DNA of 64,000 bases from Actinokineospora enzanensis DSM 44649 (GTDB lineage Bacteria; Actinomycetota; Actinomycetes; Mycobacteriales; Pseudonocardiaceae), in contig NZ_KB894420.1 of NCBI RefSeq assembly GCF_000374445.1, positions 84,781 to 148,780 of the forward strand, given 5' to 3'. The number at the start of each line of letters is the position of its first letter. The stretch's first letter is position 1. Below, one piece after another: positions 35,247-45,073 of this stretch. The translations under genes and the position numbers were made by a program. A model generated the notes under the pieces. It did no database searches. It had not been told where the DNA came from and saw only the letters and a program-made list of their open reading frames with translations.

Positions 35247-35785
35247 GCGGGGACTCCTCGGGGCCGGGGCCGGTCCCGCCAGGTTGTCCATAGTGGATTA
35301 ACACCGCGTTCACACCCGGTTTCGCGCACCGGAATCGTGAACCGGACTCCGGTACGGCCCTGGCGGGCACGGATGGTCACTCGACGCAGAGGTTCCCATC
35401 ACCCGGCAGGCCGATCAAGATCCGTTCTGTCCGGTCCGCGCCGACCGCCCGCGACCGCGAGCACACGCCCGGCGAGCGATCCGGCGGCCCGCTCCCCCCT
35501 CCCGGTGGCCTGGTGCCACCGAACGGGCGCTTCCGGGGCGCGACCCTGGGCTATTTCCGGGTGGCTCACTACCTTGTGGACTCGACCCCGGCGGGAAATC
35601 ACGATGGCAGGTAATCCGATCGAGTAGTTCCGTCACTCTGGACGCGCGTTCCGAGCCGATTGTCCGGCAGAGTTCACGCATCGCGCGCGGGCCATGAAAC
35701 GCGCTCGCTTTCACATTTCCGGCGGGGAACCGGAGTTCGATCGGTGCGCCGACCCGGGGAACCGGGCCGGGAAAGGGAAGACGGC
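35247..35785. other. 539-base gap between divergent genes
   Basis: This is the divergent region between the DUF2252 gene and the DUF4239 gene. It contains promoters for both, but no clear -35/-10 pair. Short open frames here lack ribosome sites. Nothing else is supported. Confidence 0.5.
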
Positions 35786-36547
35786 ATGAACATCTACGTC
35801 ACCGGGTTGCTGTGGGTCGTCGGGGCGGCCGTGGTGACCGCCGCGGTCGCCTACCTGATCCGCCGGATCGGCGAGACCCAGGGCACGATGGACAACAACG
35901 AGGCCGCAGGCCAGGTGTTCACCATCGTCGGCGGCCTGCACGCGGTGCTGCTGGCGTTCGTGCTGATCTCCCTGTTCGACGCCACCGACGCCGCCGAGGA
36001 GGACTCCTACCGGGAGGCCGACAACCTCGTCGCCGCCCAGTGGGCCGCCGACTCGCTCGGCGAGCCGACCCGCACCGAGCTGCACGACCTCACCGCGACC
36101 TACCTCAACACCGTGATCCAGCAGGAGTGGCCCGACCTGGTGCAGGGCGACGACGACGTCTCCGGCGACGGCTGGCAGACCCTGGACCGGATGCGGCAGG
36201 CCGTCGCGAAGGCCCAGGCCACCGACGACTGGCAGAACGACGAGAAGTCCGACGCGGCCAACAAGCTCTGGGAGGTCTACCAGGCCAGGCAGGACCGGCT
36301 CAACGCGGCGGGCAACGGCATCAGCGACGTGCTGTGGTTCGCGCTGATCGCGGGCAGCGTCATGTCCGTGGCGCTGCCGCTGATGTTCGGCGGTCCGCGC
36401 CCGGTCACGCACATCGTCATCGTGTCGATTCTCGCGGGCACCCTGTCGCTGCTGCTGTTCGCCACCCACCAGCTGCAGAACCCCTACAGCGGCGGCGCCA
36501 AGATCGAGCCAGCCGCGTTCGAAAGCGCCCAGGCCAGGCTCCAGTGA
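35786..36547 (+). CDS. DUF4239 membrane protein
   Basis: A 253-residue integral membrane protein. It has an N-terminal helix (~5-27), a second hydrophobic stretch after VFTIVGGLHAVLLAFVLISLF (~45-66), and two C-terminal helices (~205-245, with FALIAGSVMSVALPLMFGG and VIVSILAGTLSLLLFATH). The central ~120 residues are a soluble acidic loop (DAAEEDSYREADNLVAAQW). This layout is the bestrophin-like DUF4239 family; the ion or role is unknown. GGGAAAGGGAAG precedes the ATG. The next start overlaps its stop. Confidence 0.85.
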   Translation: MNIYVTGLLWVVGAAVVTAAVAYLIRRIGETQGTMDNNEAAGQVFTIVGGLHAVLLAFVLISLFDATDAAEEDSYREADNLVAAQWAADSLGEPTRTELHDLTATYLNTVIQQEWPDLVQGDDDVSGDGWQTLDRMRQAVAKAQATDDWQNDEKSDAANKLWEVYQARQDRLNAAGNGISDVLWFALIAGSVMSVALPLMFGGPRPVTHIVIVSILAGTLSLLLFATHQLQNPYSGGAKIEPAAFESAQARLQ

Positions 36548-37800
36548 GCCCCGGCAGGAAGCACCGCAGGACGGCCGCCGCGCTCGACAAGCGCGTGGTG
36601 CTCGCGGCCGCGGGCGTGGCGTGCGTGGTCGGCGCGGCCGGGGTCGTGCTGCGCGGTGCCGAGGGCGAGGCCGCCCAGCCCCGGGGCACCGACTGCGTCT
36701 TCTACCGGGTGCACAGCCCCGACTCCGGGCTGTCCGTGCTGAGCAAGGTGGACCTCGCCGACGACACCGTCACCCGGGTCGCCACCCTCGGCTACCGGGT
36801 CAACGCCATCGGCTACTCGGTGCCGCTGAACACGTTGTGGGGCCTGGCGACCCGCGACGCGCACGGGTCGTTCACCAACGGCGCGCACGTCGTCGCCATC
36901 AGCGGCAACGGCAGCGTCGTCGACTACGGCCAGGTGCACAGCAACAACGACCTGGTGTTCCCGCACGACCGGTTCATGAGCGTCACCGCGGGCACGATGG
37001 TGGGCAACACGCTGGTCATCCGCGAGGCCGCCACGCTCTACCGGATCGACCTGAACCCCAGCAGTCCGGACTACATGGCGCTCGTCGGCAGCACCCCGAT
37101 GTGGCCGGGCGGCCTGGCGAGCGACGTCGACGACTTCGACGTGCGCGCGGGCGACGGCCTCGCCTACGGGGTGAGCGCGGCCGACCACGAGCACGCCAGG
37201 GTGGTGCGGATCGACCTGACCAGCGGCCAGGTGTCGCGTGTGGACGCGCCTGCGCTGCCCGGCAGCAGCTCCTACGGCATGGTGGTCATGGGCCCGGACG
37301 ACGCCCTCTACGCGGGCGCCAACCGGGTCGAGGGTGCCGCCCGCCTCTACCGGGTCGGGCTGGACCCGAACGCGCACGTCGATCCGATCGCCACCTGGGC
37401 GGCGGTCTCCTCCGCGGACGCCACCTCCTGCCTGCCCGGCATCGCCCCCGCCACGACCGCGCCGCCCAGCCCGCCGCAGCAGCAACCCGTGCCACCCCCG
37501 GCGGCCCGCACGACCACGCCACCGCCGCCGCGCGTGACGTCCACTGTGATCAGTCCCACGCCGATCCCGGTCGTGCCGCCACCCCCGCCCGCCGTGCCCC
37601 CGGCCGTCCCACCGCCGGTGCCCGCGCCCCCGGTTCCGGCCGCGCGTGCCACCTTCCGCAAACCACCGCCGACGGTCGCGGCCCCGCACGTGAACAGCGC
37701 CCACCACAGCACCCAGGAGAAGCGGCGCTGGGGCGTGACCATGCTGGTGATCATCATCGGCGCGGGTGCCGCCGCGGCCGCCGGTCGCCGCCGGAGGTAG
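36544..37800 (+). CDS. DUF6923-like beta-propeller surface protein with Pro-rich stalk and C-terminal membrane helix
   Basis: 418 residues. A basic N-terminus with a single hydrophobic helix (~16-37, VVLAAAGVACVVGAAGVVL) exports the rest. Residues ~48-305 form a propeller-like domain (TDCVFYRVHSPDSGLSVLSK, GYRVNAIGYSVPLNTLWGLA, VHSNNDLVFPHDR). A Pro/Thr/Ala stalk (~310-385) and a C-terminal helix followed by RRRR anchor it. GTG start overlaps the upstream stop by four bases, so it is translationally coupled to the DUF4239 gene. Function unknown. Confidence 0.82.
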   Translation: MSPGRKHRRTAAALDKRVVLAAAGVACVVGAAGVVLRGAEGEAAQPRGTDCVFYRVHSPDSGLSVLSKVDLADDTVTRVATLGYRVNAIGYSVPLNTLWGLATRDAHGSFTNGAHVVAISGNGSVVDYGQVHSNNDLVFPHDRFMSVTAGTMVGNTLVIREAATLYRIDLNPSSPDYMALVGSTPMWPGGLASDVDDFDVRAGDGLAYGVSAADHEHARVVRIDLTSGQVSRVDAPALPGSSSYGMVVMGPDDALYAGANRVEGAARLYRVGLDPNAHVDPIATWAAVSSADATSCLPGIAPATTAPPSPPQQQPVPPPAARTTTPPPPRVTSTVISPTPIPVVPPPPPAVPPAVPPPVPAPPVPAARATFRKPPPTVAAPHVNSAHHSTQEKRRWGVTMLVIIIGAGAAAAAGRRRR

Positions 37801-37904
37801 GGACAGCCCCACCATCGACTCACCGGCCAGCGCCATGGGTTCGCGCTGGTGGCGGCCATAACGTCAAACCCAGTCCAGAGCGGAACCGGTGAAGGCTGGG
37901 GTGA

Positions 37905-38651
37905 ATGACCGTGATCGACTCTGTGCGCCTCGAACAGGTGCGCAAGACCTACGGCAAGGGCAACGGGGCCGTCGCCGCGCTCGACGGGGTGAGCATCGGC
38001 TTCCGGCAGGGCACCTTCACCGCCGTGATGGGGCCGTCCGGCTCGGGCAAGAGCACCTTCCTGCACTGCGCGGCAGGACTCGACCGGCCCACCGCCGGTT
38101 CCGTCCAGCTGGACGGCGTCGAACTGACCGGCCTGCGCGAGAAGGCCCTCACCCGGCTGCGCCGCGACAAGATCGGCTTCATCTTCCAGGCGTTCAACCT
38201 GCTGCCCGCGCTCACCGTCGCGCAGAACATCACCCTCCCGCTGCGCCTGGCCGGACGGCACGCCGACAAGGCCGCGCTCGCCGAGGTCGTCGGCCGGGTC
38301 GGGCTCGACCAGCGGCTGCGGCACCGGCCCGCCCAGCTCTCCGGCGGCCAGCAGCAGCGCGTCGCCATCGCCCGCGCGCTGGTCACCCGACCGGCGGTGA
38401 TCTTCGCCGACGAGCCGACCGGCGCCCTGGACACCCGCACCGCGCGCGAGGTCCTCGGCCTGCTGCGGCAGTCGGTGAGCAACGGCGGGCAGACCATCGT
38501 CATGGTCACCCACGACCCGGTCGCCGCCTCGTTCGCCGACCGCGTCGTGTTCCTCGCCGACGGCAGGCTCGTCGACGAGCTGCACCGGCCGACCCCGGAG
38601 ACGGTCGCCGAGCGGATGACCCACCTGGGCGCCTGGGCGGGGGCGGCCTGA
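37905..38651 (+). CDS. ABC transporter ATP-binding protein (MacB/LolD type)
   Basis: A 248-residue ATPase. Walker A GPSGSGKSTFLHCAAGLD, Q-loop IFQAFNLLPALTV, signature LSGGQQQRVAIARAL, Walker B VIFADEPTGALD, and switch His in VTHDPVAASFADRVV are all intact. The LD-TG-R-A Walker-B context is typical of the MacB/LolD exporters that couple ATP hydrolysis to extracytoplasmic motion of a FtsX-type permease. Its stop overlaps the permease start (TGATG). The substrate is unknown. Confidence 0.95.
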   Translation: MTVIDSVRLEQVRKTYGKGNGAVAALDGVSIGFRQGTFTAVMGPSGSGKSTFLHCAAGLDRPTAGSVQLDGVELTGLREKALTRLRRDKIGFIFQAFNLLPALTVAQNITLPLRLAGRHADKAALAEVVGRVGLDQRLRHRPAQLSGGQQQRVAIARALVTRPAVIFADEPTGALDTRTAREVLGLLRQSVSNGGQTIVMVTHDPVAASFADRVVFLADGRLVDELHRPTPETVAERMTHLGAWAGAA

Positions 38652-41140
38652 TGTTCGGCCTGGCCATGCGCACCCTGCGGTTCCGCAAGGGCGGCTTCCT
38701 GGGCACCTTCGTCGCCCTGTTCTTCGGCGCGGCACTCGTGCTGGCCTCCGCCGGGCTGATGGAGACCGGCATCCGCACCGCCGTGCCGCCGCAACGGATG
38801 ACCGCCGCCGACCTGCAGGTGGTGGCGCCGCAGACGTTCGAGATGCCCCGTGAGGCGGGTTCCTCGGACGATCCCAAGATCAAGTATGAGACGGCCGAGC
38901 TGACCGAGCGGGTCCGTCTGGACCGCGACCTGGTGGTGGCCGCGCGTGGCGTGTCCGGGGTGCGCGACGCGGTGCCGTACGTGTCGTTCCCGGTGCGGGT
39001 CACGGGAAGCCCTGTCAGCACCGGACTCGGCTGGGACGCCACCCGCGTCGGCCACTACCGGCTCGATGGCGCGGAACCGCGCGCGGGCCAGGTCGTCGTG
39101 GCGCCGGGGATGGCACGGCCGGGGGACCGGGTCACCGTGGTGGCACGGGGGAGCGCGCGGGAGTTCACCGTCAGCGGGTCCGCCGACATGCCCGGCACCG
39201 AGGCCGCGCTGTTCTTCGCCGCCGCCGATGTTCCCGCGTTGTCTGGACAGTCCGGTGTGGACAGTGTCGCGGTGGTCGCCGAGCCGGGAACGGACCTGAC
39301 CGGCCTGGCCGAACGACTCGGCCACCTGCGCCCGGCGGGCGAGCTGGACGTGCTCGCCGACGACGACCGAGGGCTGGCGGAACTGCCGGAGGCGCGGACC
39401 ATGAGCACCGGCCTCATCGCGCTCGCGGGCGTCACCGGCGGCCTGGCCATGATGGTCGCGATGTTCGTGGTCGCCTCCACGCTCGGCCTGTCCGTGCAGC
39501 AACGCGGCCGCGAACTGGCGCTGCTGCGCGCGATCGGCACGACACCGGGCCAACTGCGGCGCATGGTGCTGTCCGAGGCGATGGTCGTCGCCGTGTTCGC
39601 CACCCTGCTCGGCTGCATCCCCGGGCGCTTTCTCGGCAAGGTCCTCTACGAGCAGCTCGCCCAGCGCGGCGTGGTGCCGCCGGAGATGGCGTTCCACCAG
39701 GGCTGGATCCCGATGGTCATCACCGTCGGCGCGGGCCTGTTGACCGCCCTGGGCGCCGCCTACCTCACCGCCCGCCGCGCCGGGCGCACCCGACCGACCG
39801 AGGCCCTGGCCGACGCCGCGCTGGAGACGCGCTGGCTGAGCGTGCCCCGGGCGATCATCGCGGCCCTGGCCTTCGGTGGCGGCCTGGCGCTGCTGATCGT
39901 CACCATCACGGTGATGGACGGCCCGATCGCGGCCAGCACGGCGGGCCCGTCGGTGATGCTGTGGGCCATCGCGGTCGCGCTCACCGCTCCGGCGCTGACC
40001 AAGGCGGTACTCGGCCTGGTCCGCTGGCCGCTGCGCGCCTTCGCGGGCATCCCCGGTGAACTCGGCCTGCTCAACGCCCGCGCCCGCACGGTCCGGCTGG
40101 CCGCCGCGGTCGTGCCGATCATGCTCGCGGTCGGCGTCACCACCGCCAACATCTACCTGCAGACCACCATGGGCCAGCAGTCCCGCGAGGCCTACGCGGC
40201 CACCCTGCGCTCGGACGCGGTGATCGCCTCGACCAGCGGCGGCCTGCCCCGCGACCTGCTCGCCCGCGCCCGGCACACCCCCGGAGTCACGGCGGCGTCC
40301 GAACTGGTCACCTCGCGCGTGTTCGTCATCGACCCCATCCCGGATTCCTCGGAGGACGACGGCTACCCGGTCCAGGGTGTCGGCGGCGACATCGCCGAGA
40401 CCACCGCGCTCACCGTCACCGGCGGCTCGCTGGACCGGCTGGTCGGCGCCACCGGCGCGTTCCCGGACTCGCTTGAGCTGAAGGTCGGCGAGCGGGTCAG
40501 GGTCCGGCTCGGCGACGGCGCGGTCCAGGACGTCACGGTCGCGGCCACGTTCACCGGCGTCACCGGCTTCGAGACCGTGCTGATGCCCGCCGACCTGGTC
40601 CTGCCGCACACCACCAACGGCCTGCCCGGCCAGATCCTGCTCCGCGGCGACGTGTCCGCGGCCGCGGCCCTGGCCGCCTCGGTCCCCGGCGCGATCGTCG
40701 GCGACCGCGCCACGCTGACCGCGGCGTTCGAGGAGAAGCAGGCGGTCGGCGAGTGGGTGAACTACATCCTGGTCGGCATGATCATGGCCTACACGGTGAT
40801 CTCGGTGGTGAACACGCTGGTCATGGCCACGGTCAAGCGCCGCCGCGAGTTCGGCCTGCAACGCCTCACCGGCTCCAGCCGGGGCCAGGTGCTGCGCATG
40901 ATGGGCATGGAGGCGCTGGTCATCGCCCTCATCGGCGTCGTCCTGGGCACCCTGGTCTCGGCCGCCACCCTGGTGCCGTTCACCCTGACCTCGGCGGGCA
41001 CGATCTGGCCGACCGGGCCGCTGTGGGTCTACCTGTCGATCATCGGCGGCATGTCGCTGCTGGTCGTCCTGGCCACCCTGCTGCCCACCTGGACCGCCAC
41101 CCGCACCCGTCCGGTCGACGCCGCGTCGCTACCGGACTGA
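38651..41140 (+). CDS. FtsX/MacB-type ABC permease with two FtsX domains
   Basis: An 829-residue permease. It has an N-terminal helix (~17-38), an extracellular MacB-type periplasmic-core domain (~45-245), then three helices of the first FtsX domain (~250-400, including LIALAGVTGGLAMMVAMFVV). A second half repeats this with VVPIMLAVGVTTANIYL, another extracellular core, and a C-terminal FtsX domain (VNYILVGMIMAYTVISVVNT). The full-length duplicated form means one chain per half may suffice. It is the partner of the ATPase with which it overlaps by one base. Export, lipid handling or cell-wall stress signalling are the usual roles. Confidence 0.93.
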   Translation: MFGLAMRTLRFRKGGFLGTFVALFFGAALVLASAGLMETGIRTAVPPQRMTAADLQVVAPQTFEMPREAGSSDDPKIKYETAELTERVRLDRDLVVAARGVSGVRDAVPYVSFPVRVTGSPVSTGLGWDATRVGHYRLDGAEPRAGQVVVAPGMARPGDRVTVVARGSAREFTVSGSADMPGTEAALFFAAADVPALSGQSGVDSVAVVAEPGTDLTGLAERLGHLRPAGELDVLADDDRGLAELPEARTMSTGLIALAGVTGGLAMMVAMFVVASTLGLSVQQRGRELALLRAIGTTPGQLRRMVLSEAMVVAVFATLLGCIPGRFLGKVLYEQLAQRGVVPPEMAFHQGWIPMVITVGAGLLTALGAAYLTARRAGRTRPTEALADAALETRWLSVPRAIIAALAFGGGLALLIVTITVMDGPIAASTAGPSVMLWAIAVALTAPALTKAVLGLVRWPLRAFAGIPGELGLLNARARTVRLAAAVVPIMLAVGVTTANIYLQTTMGQQSREAYAATLRSDAVIASTSGGLPRDLLARARHTPGVTAASELVTSRVFVIDPIPDSSEDDGYPVQGVGGDIAETTALTVTGGSLDRLVGATGAFPDSLELKVGERVRVRLGDGAVQDVTVAATFTGVTGFETVLMPADLVLPHTTNGLPGQILLRGDVSAAAALAASVPGAIVGDRATLTAAFEEKQAVGEWVNYILVGMIMAYTVISVVNTLVMATVKRRREFGLQRLTGSSRGQVLRMMGMEALVIALIGVVLGTLVSAATLVPFTLTSAGTIWPTGPLWVYLSIIGGMSLLVVLATLLPTWTATRTRPVDAASLPD

Positions 41141-41147
41141 CCGGACC

Positions 41148-41191
41148 GGGGGACCTCGCCCAAGCCACTCACACCTCGGGCGAGGTCCCCC
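41148..41191 (+). terminator. Terminator of the ABC exporter operon
   Basis: A perfect 14-bp stem (41148-41161 with 41178-41191) and a 16-base loop, beginning eight bases after the permease stop. Confidence 0.85.
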
Positions 41192-41323
41192 ACCCTGTGC
41201 TGTGGACGTGGATTCGTTGGCACCGTGGGGTTTTCGCGTGGCGCGGCCTGCGGGTGGACGGGTGTCGGGGTTGCGGCAGTCCTCGTCGGCGATGTCGCTC
41301 CGTCGATCGCGGCCTGCGCCCGA

Positions 41324-41342
41324 GTTGTCCACAGGCAAGATC
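41324..41342 (-). repeat. Left copy of a 19-bp inverted repeat containing a DnaA box
   Basis: Its complement reads GATCTTGCCTGTGGACAAC. It matches 45218-45236 in inverted orientation at 18 of 19 positions; similarity continues weakly into a CTCGGGC block. It contains the nonamer TTGTCCACA (41325-41333), the actinomycete DnaA-box consensus. The two copies bracket the gntR-edd-eda module. Confidence 0.7.
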
Positions 41343-41465
41343 GTCTTTGCCCCGGGGTCGGCGGTTTCCCCGGTATAATGGAGAAATAGGGGATCCCCTG
41401 TGGAAGGGGACCTCTGCGGGCGCGTGGGCGAGTGCCGGTAGGGGCCGGGTTCGCCGGTCGTGGGG

Positions 41466-41499
41466 TTCGTCGATACTGGGGTTTCGTCGATACTGGGGT
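41466..41499. repeat. Perfect tandem 17-bp duplication
   Basis: Two identical 17-bp units (TTCGTCGATACTGGGGT), 41466-41482 and 41483-41499, between the exporter terminator and the gntR gene. A TATAAT hexamer (41374-41379) lies ~90 bases before them. No gene is supported in this gap (41192-41524). Confidence 0.85.
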
Positions 41500-41524
41500 G
41501 TGGCTGGGCTGCCGTGCGGTCGGG

Positions 41525-42217
41525 TCAGGTGCGGGCGAGGGTGATTCGGCGGCGGATCGGGGCGTAGTGCTCCTCCACCGCCTCCGCGAACCCGTCGAGG
41601 TCCCCGACCCGTGCCGCGTAGGCGATCGCGCGGTGTAGCGCCGCGGTGTGGTGGTCCTCGTTCGGCATTCCCAGGTGCGGTGCGACAGTCGCGTACACGT
41701 CCCAGAACGCGTGGGTCAGCTGGCTGACCAGTTCGTTGCCGATGGGGCGGACCAGCATGGCGTGGAAGTCCCGGTCGGCGGCGAGGACGTCGTCACCCGC
41801 GGCCATGCGTTCCACCAGCTCGTCCAGGTGGTCCAGGTGGTCGCCGTCGAGTGCGCCGACGATGCGGGCGGCGTTGCCGCGTTCGAAGAGCTCGCGGACC
41901 TCGACCAGGTCGGCGAGGACGCCGAACTCGTCGTCCGGGCTCAGCAGGCCACGGAAGGTGAGGCCTTCCACCAGGGCGGACAGGCTGAGGCTGCCGACAT
42001 AGGTGCCGTGCCCGTGCCGGACCTCCACGATGTCCAGCGCGTCCAGGGTCTTGATGGCCTCGCGGACGCTGGAGCGGGAGGCGCCCAGGGCCGCGCACAG
42101 CTCGTTCTCGGTCGGCAGCGGCGCGCCCGGTCGCAGGCGGTTGTCCAGGATGTAGCGCTTGATCCGCTCGGTGACCTCCTGCCGGAGCAACGACCGCCCG
42201 GCCCGCTCGTTGGACAC
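41525..42217 (-). CDS. FadR-subfamily GntR regulator, probable edd/eda regulator
   Basis: A 230-residue regulator. The winged helix (RRLRPGAPLPTENELCAAL-type segment, ASRSSVREAIKTLDAL, EVRHGHGTYVG) is followed by an FCD effector domain (DLVEVRELFERGNAARIVGA, DRDFHAMLVRP, HHTAALHRAIAYAARVG). It binds a sugar acid or phosphosugar in most relatives. I start at GTG 42217, where GAGAGGGGAC lies upstream. It is divergent from edd/eda; two palindromes in the shared promoter region (42294-42337) are its probable operators. Confidence 0.9.
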   Translation of the reverse strand: MSNERAGRSLLRQEVTERIKRYILDNRLRPGAPLPTENELCAALGASRSSVREAIKTLDALDIVEVRHGHGTYVGSLSLSALVEGLTFRGLLSPDDEFGVLADLVEVRELFERGNAARIVGALDGDHLDHLDELVERMAAGDDVLAADRDFHAMLVRPIGNELVSQLTHAFWDVYATVAPHLGMPNEDHHTAALHRAIAYAARVGDLDGFAEAVEEHYAPIRRRITLART

Positions 42218-42293
42218 CCCGTCCCCTCTCCTCGTCGGCGACACCTTCTCACGGCCCGCGCCCCACGTCGTGAGTCGGCTGCGGATCGTCTCT

Positions 42294-42337
42294 TTGTTCA
42301 ACAATCCTCCTATTGAATCATTGGATTGTTTGACAAT
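42294..42337. promoter_or_regulatory. Two palindromic operators in the gntR-edd intergenic region
   Basis: TTGTTCAACAA (42294-42304) and ATTGTTTGACAAT (42325-42337) are near-perfect palindromes whose centres lie 32 bases apart, three helical turns, so two regulator dimers could bind on the same face. This AT-rich patch stands out in a GC-rich region and overlaps the likely promoter of the divergent GntR-type gene. Confidence 0.65.
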
Positions 42338-42457
42338 GAGAACCTGCCAACCCCCAATCAATCCTTCAGGGGTGAGCTGGGCAAATGTAGGATGAAGCGG
42401 GGAACAAGATGTCTAGACCAACTGGCGCGATCGACCCCGATTCGGGCTGAATCGATT

Positions 42458-42487
42458 TTGACAGTGGGCTCGGGCGCTGGGTACGGT
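42458..42487 (+). promoter_or_regulatory. Sigma-70-type promoter for edd/eda
   Basis: TTGACA at 42458-42463, an 18-base spacer, and TACGGT at 42482-42487; the edd start is about 80 bases downstream. The perfect -35 is unusual for this genome. Confidence 0.6.
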
Positions 42488-42567
42488 CGGCACCGCCCCG
42501 TCCGGTGGATCGCCAACGCAGTCGACAGCCCGGCGCCCGCAGACCGATCGACGACGAGGCCGGAGAG

Positions 42568-44436
42568 ATGACCATGAGCGTGCCCCCCAACCCGGTGGTC
42601 GCCGAGGTGACCGCCCGGATCGTGGCCCGCAGTGCCGTGACCCGCGCCGACTACCTCGCCCGGATGGCCGCCGCCACCTCCCCCCGCCCGATGCGCGCCG
42701 GGCTCGCGTGCAGCAACCTCGCGCACGGTTTCGCGGCCTGCGCGGGCCCCGACCGGTTAGCGGTCAAGGGCACCGCGGTCCCCGGGGTGGCGATCGTGTC
42801 CGCCTACAACGACATGCTGTCCGCGCACCAGCCGCTGCAGGAGTTCCCCGCCTGGATCAAGGAGGCGGTCCGCGAGTCCGGCGGCGTCGCCCAGTTCGCG
42901 GGCGGCGTGCCCGCGATGTGCGACGGCATCACGCAGGGGCGCGCGGGGATGGAGCTTTCCCTGTTCAGCCGGGAGGTCATCGCGATGGCCACCGGTGTGG
43001 CGCTGGCGCACGACATGTTCGACGCGGCGCTGCTGCTCGGCGTGTGCGACAAGATCGTGCCGGGGCTGCTGATCGGCGCCCTCGCCTTCGGCCACCTGCC
43101 CGCGATCCTCGTTCCCGCCGGTCCCATGGCCTCCGGTCTGCCGAACTCGGAGAAGGCCCGCGTGCGCCAGGCGTTCGCGGAGGGCCGCGCCACGCGTGAC
43201 GACCTGTTGGCCGCCGAGTCGGCCTCGTACCACTCGGCAGGTACCTGCACCTTCTACGGCACCGCGAACTCCAACCAGCTGGTCGTCGAGGTGATGGGCC
43301 TGCACCTGCCCGGCGCCAGCTTCATCCCGCCGGGCACCCCGCTGCGCCGCGCGCTCACCGAGGCGGCCGGGCGCCGCGCGGTCGCGATCAGCGCGCAAGG
43401 GCCGGAGTACACGCCGGTGTCACAGGTGATCGACGAGCGCGCGGTCGTCAACGGCGTCATCGCGCTGCTGGCCACCGGTGGCTCCACCAACCACACGTTG
43501 CACCTGGTGGCCATCGCCGCCGCCGCGGGCATCCAGCTGACCTGGGACGACTTCTCCGACCTGTCGGCGGTCGTGCCGCTGCTGGCCCGTATCTACCCCA
43601 ACGGCCAAGCCGACATCAACCACTTCGTCGCCGCGGGTGGCGTCCAGTTCCTGATCTCCGAGCTGCTCGACGCGGGCCTGCTGCACGCCGAAGTGTCCAC
43701 TGTGGCCGGTCCGGGGCTGGACCGCTACCGCCAGGAACCTGTGCTCGACAACGGCGTCCTGACCTGGCGCGACGGCCTGCGCCGCAGCGCCGACCGGGAC
43801 GTGCTGCGCCCGTTCGCCGACCCGTTCGCCCCCGACGGCGGCCTGCGCATGCTGGCGGGCAACCTCGGCCGCGCGGTGATCAAGGTGTCCGCCGTCGCCG
43901 CCGAACACCGCGTCGTGCAGGCGCCCGCGCGCGTGTTCACCACGCAGGAGGCGGTGTCCGAGGCGTTCAAGGCAGGCGAGCTGGACCGGGACGTGGTGAT
44001 CGTCCTGCGGCAGCAGGGCCCGCGCGCCAACGGCATGCCCGAGCTGCACGCGCTGACCCCGGCCCTGAGCGCGCTGATGAGCCGCGGCCATCGCGTCGCC
44101 CTGGTCACCGACGGCCGCATGTCCGGCGCCTCCGGCAAGATCCCGGCCGCCATCCACTGCACCCCGGAAGCCGCGGCGGGCGGCCCTATCGCCCTTCTGC
44201 ACGACGGCGACCTGGTCCGGCTCGACGCCGACAGCGGCCAGGTGGACGTCCTGGTCGACGCGGACGTGCTCGCCGCGCGCGTGCCGGTCGACGCCCCAGC
44301 CGAGGACGGCGCCTGGACCGGCACCGGCCGCGAGCTGTTCACCGCCCTGCGGCGCGCCGTCGGCCCAGCCGACCATGGCGCCAGCGTGTTCGGCCCGGCC
44401 TTCGCCGCCGACCGCGAACTGGAGTACACCGCGTGA
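42568..44436 (+). CDS. edd: 6-phosphogluconate dehydratase
   Basis: A 622-residue IlvD/Edd-family dehydratase that converts 6-phosphogluconate to 2-keto-3-deoxy-6-phosphogluconate, the first Entner-Doudoroff step. Iron-sulfur and active-site motifs: [53 protein letters not shown] and [17 protein letters not shown]. Length (~610) fits Edd rather than IlvD (~560). ATG at 42568 and ATG at 42574 are both possible; GGAGAG lies before both. A TTA codon occurs at 42757-42759. The aldolase gene follows 37 bases downstream. Confidence 0.94.
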   Translation: MTMSVPPNPVVAEVTARIVARSAVTRADYLARMAAATSPRPMRAGLACSNLAHGFAACAGPDRLAVKGTAVPGVAIVSAYNDMLSAHQPLQEFPAWIKEAVRESGGVAQFAGGVPAMCDGITQGRAGMELSLFSREVIAMATGVALAHDMFDAALLLGVCDKIVPGLLIGALAFGHLPAILVPAGPMASGLPNSEKARVRQAFAEGRATRDDLLAAESASYHSAGTCTFYGTANSNQLVVEVMGLHLPGASFIPPGTPLRRALTEAAGRRAVAISAQGPEYTPVSQVIDERAVVNGVIALLATGGSTNHTLHLVAIAAAAGIQLTWDDFSDLSAVVPLLARIYPNGQADINHFVAAGGVQFLISELLDAGLLHAEVSTVAGPGLDRYRQEPVLDNGVLTWRDGLRRSADRDVLRPFADPFAPDGGLRMLAGNLGRAVIKVSAVAAEHRVVQAPARVFTTQEAVSEAFKAGELDRDVVIVLRQQGPRANGMPELHALTPALSALMSRGHRVALVTDGRMSGASGKIPAAIHCTPEAAAGGPIALLHDGDLVRLDADSGQVDVLVDADVLAARVPVDAPAEDGAWTGTGRELFTALRRAVGPADHGASVFGPAFAADRELEYTA

Positions 44437-44473
44437 CCGAGATGAATTGCCGAGCCGGGTTGGAGAACGTCGG

Positions 44474-45073
44474 ATGAGCCTGCTGGACGTGTCACCGGTG
44501 GTGCCGGTCGTGGTGATCGAGGACGTCGAGCGGGCGGTGCCGTTGGCGGCCGCGTTGCTGCGGGGCGGGGTGGGGATCGTCGAGGTCACGCTGCGCACCC
44601 CGGCCGCGCTGGAGGCCATCCGGCGGATCGCCGCCGAGGTGCCGGACACGGTGGTCGGCGCGGGCACGGTCACCGCGCCCAAGCACGCGGCCGCCGCGCT
44701 GGAGGCCGGGGCGCAGTTCCTGGTGACACCGGGCAGCACTGACCGCGTGTTGGACGCGGCAGCCGACACTGGACTGCCACTACTACCCGGCGCGGCCACC
44801 GTCACCGAGGCGATGCGGCTGGCCGAGCTTGGGTACACGGAGCTGAAGTTCTTCCCGGCAGAGGCCGCGGGCGGTGCGGCGTTCCTGAAGTCCATCGCGG
44901 GTCCGTTGCCGGGTCTGCGGTTCTGCCCCACGGGCGGCATCTCCGTCAGGACCGCGCCCAGCTACCTGGCACTGCCCAATGTTGGCTGCGTCGGTGGTAG
45001 CTGGCTCACGCCCACGGGCGCCGACCCGGCCGAGATCGAGCGGCTCGCCAAGGAGGCCTCGGCCCTGCGGTGA
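44474..45073 (+). CDS. eda: 2-keto-3-deoxy-6-phosphogluconate (KDPG) aldolase
   Basis: A 199-residue class I aldolase that splits KDPG into pyruvate and glyceraldehyde 3-phosphate. The motifs [31 protein letters not shown], and the Schiff-base Lys in [16 protein letters not shown] are intact; FCPTGGI is the phosphate-binding end. GGAG lies eight bases before the ATG. It completes the Entner-Doudoroff pair with edd. This route is not universal in actinomycetes, but is found in several Pseudonocardiales. Confidence 0.95.
   Translation: MSLLDVSPVVPVVVIEDVERAVPLAAALLRGGVGIVEVTLRTPAALEAIRRIAAEVPDTVVGAGTVTAPKHAAAALEAGAQFLVTPGSTDRVLDAAADTGLPLLPGAATVTEAMRLAELGYTELKFFPAEAAGGAAFLKSIAGPLPGLRFCPTGGISVRTAPSYLALPNVGCVGGSWLTPTGADPAEIERLAKEASALR

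Noticed and set aside
37949..40861. A 970-codon minus-strand frame across the ABC exporter
   Set aside because: Shadow of the ATPase and permease genes, both of which have intact catalytic motifs. Its composition is Gly/Arg/Asp/His-rich without any domain.
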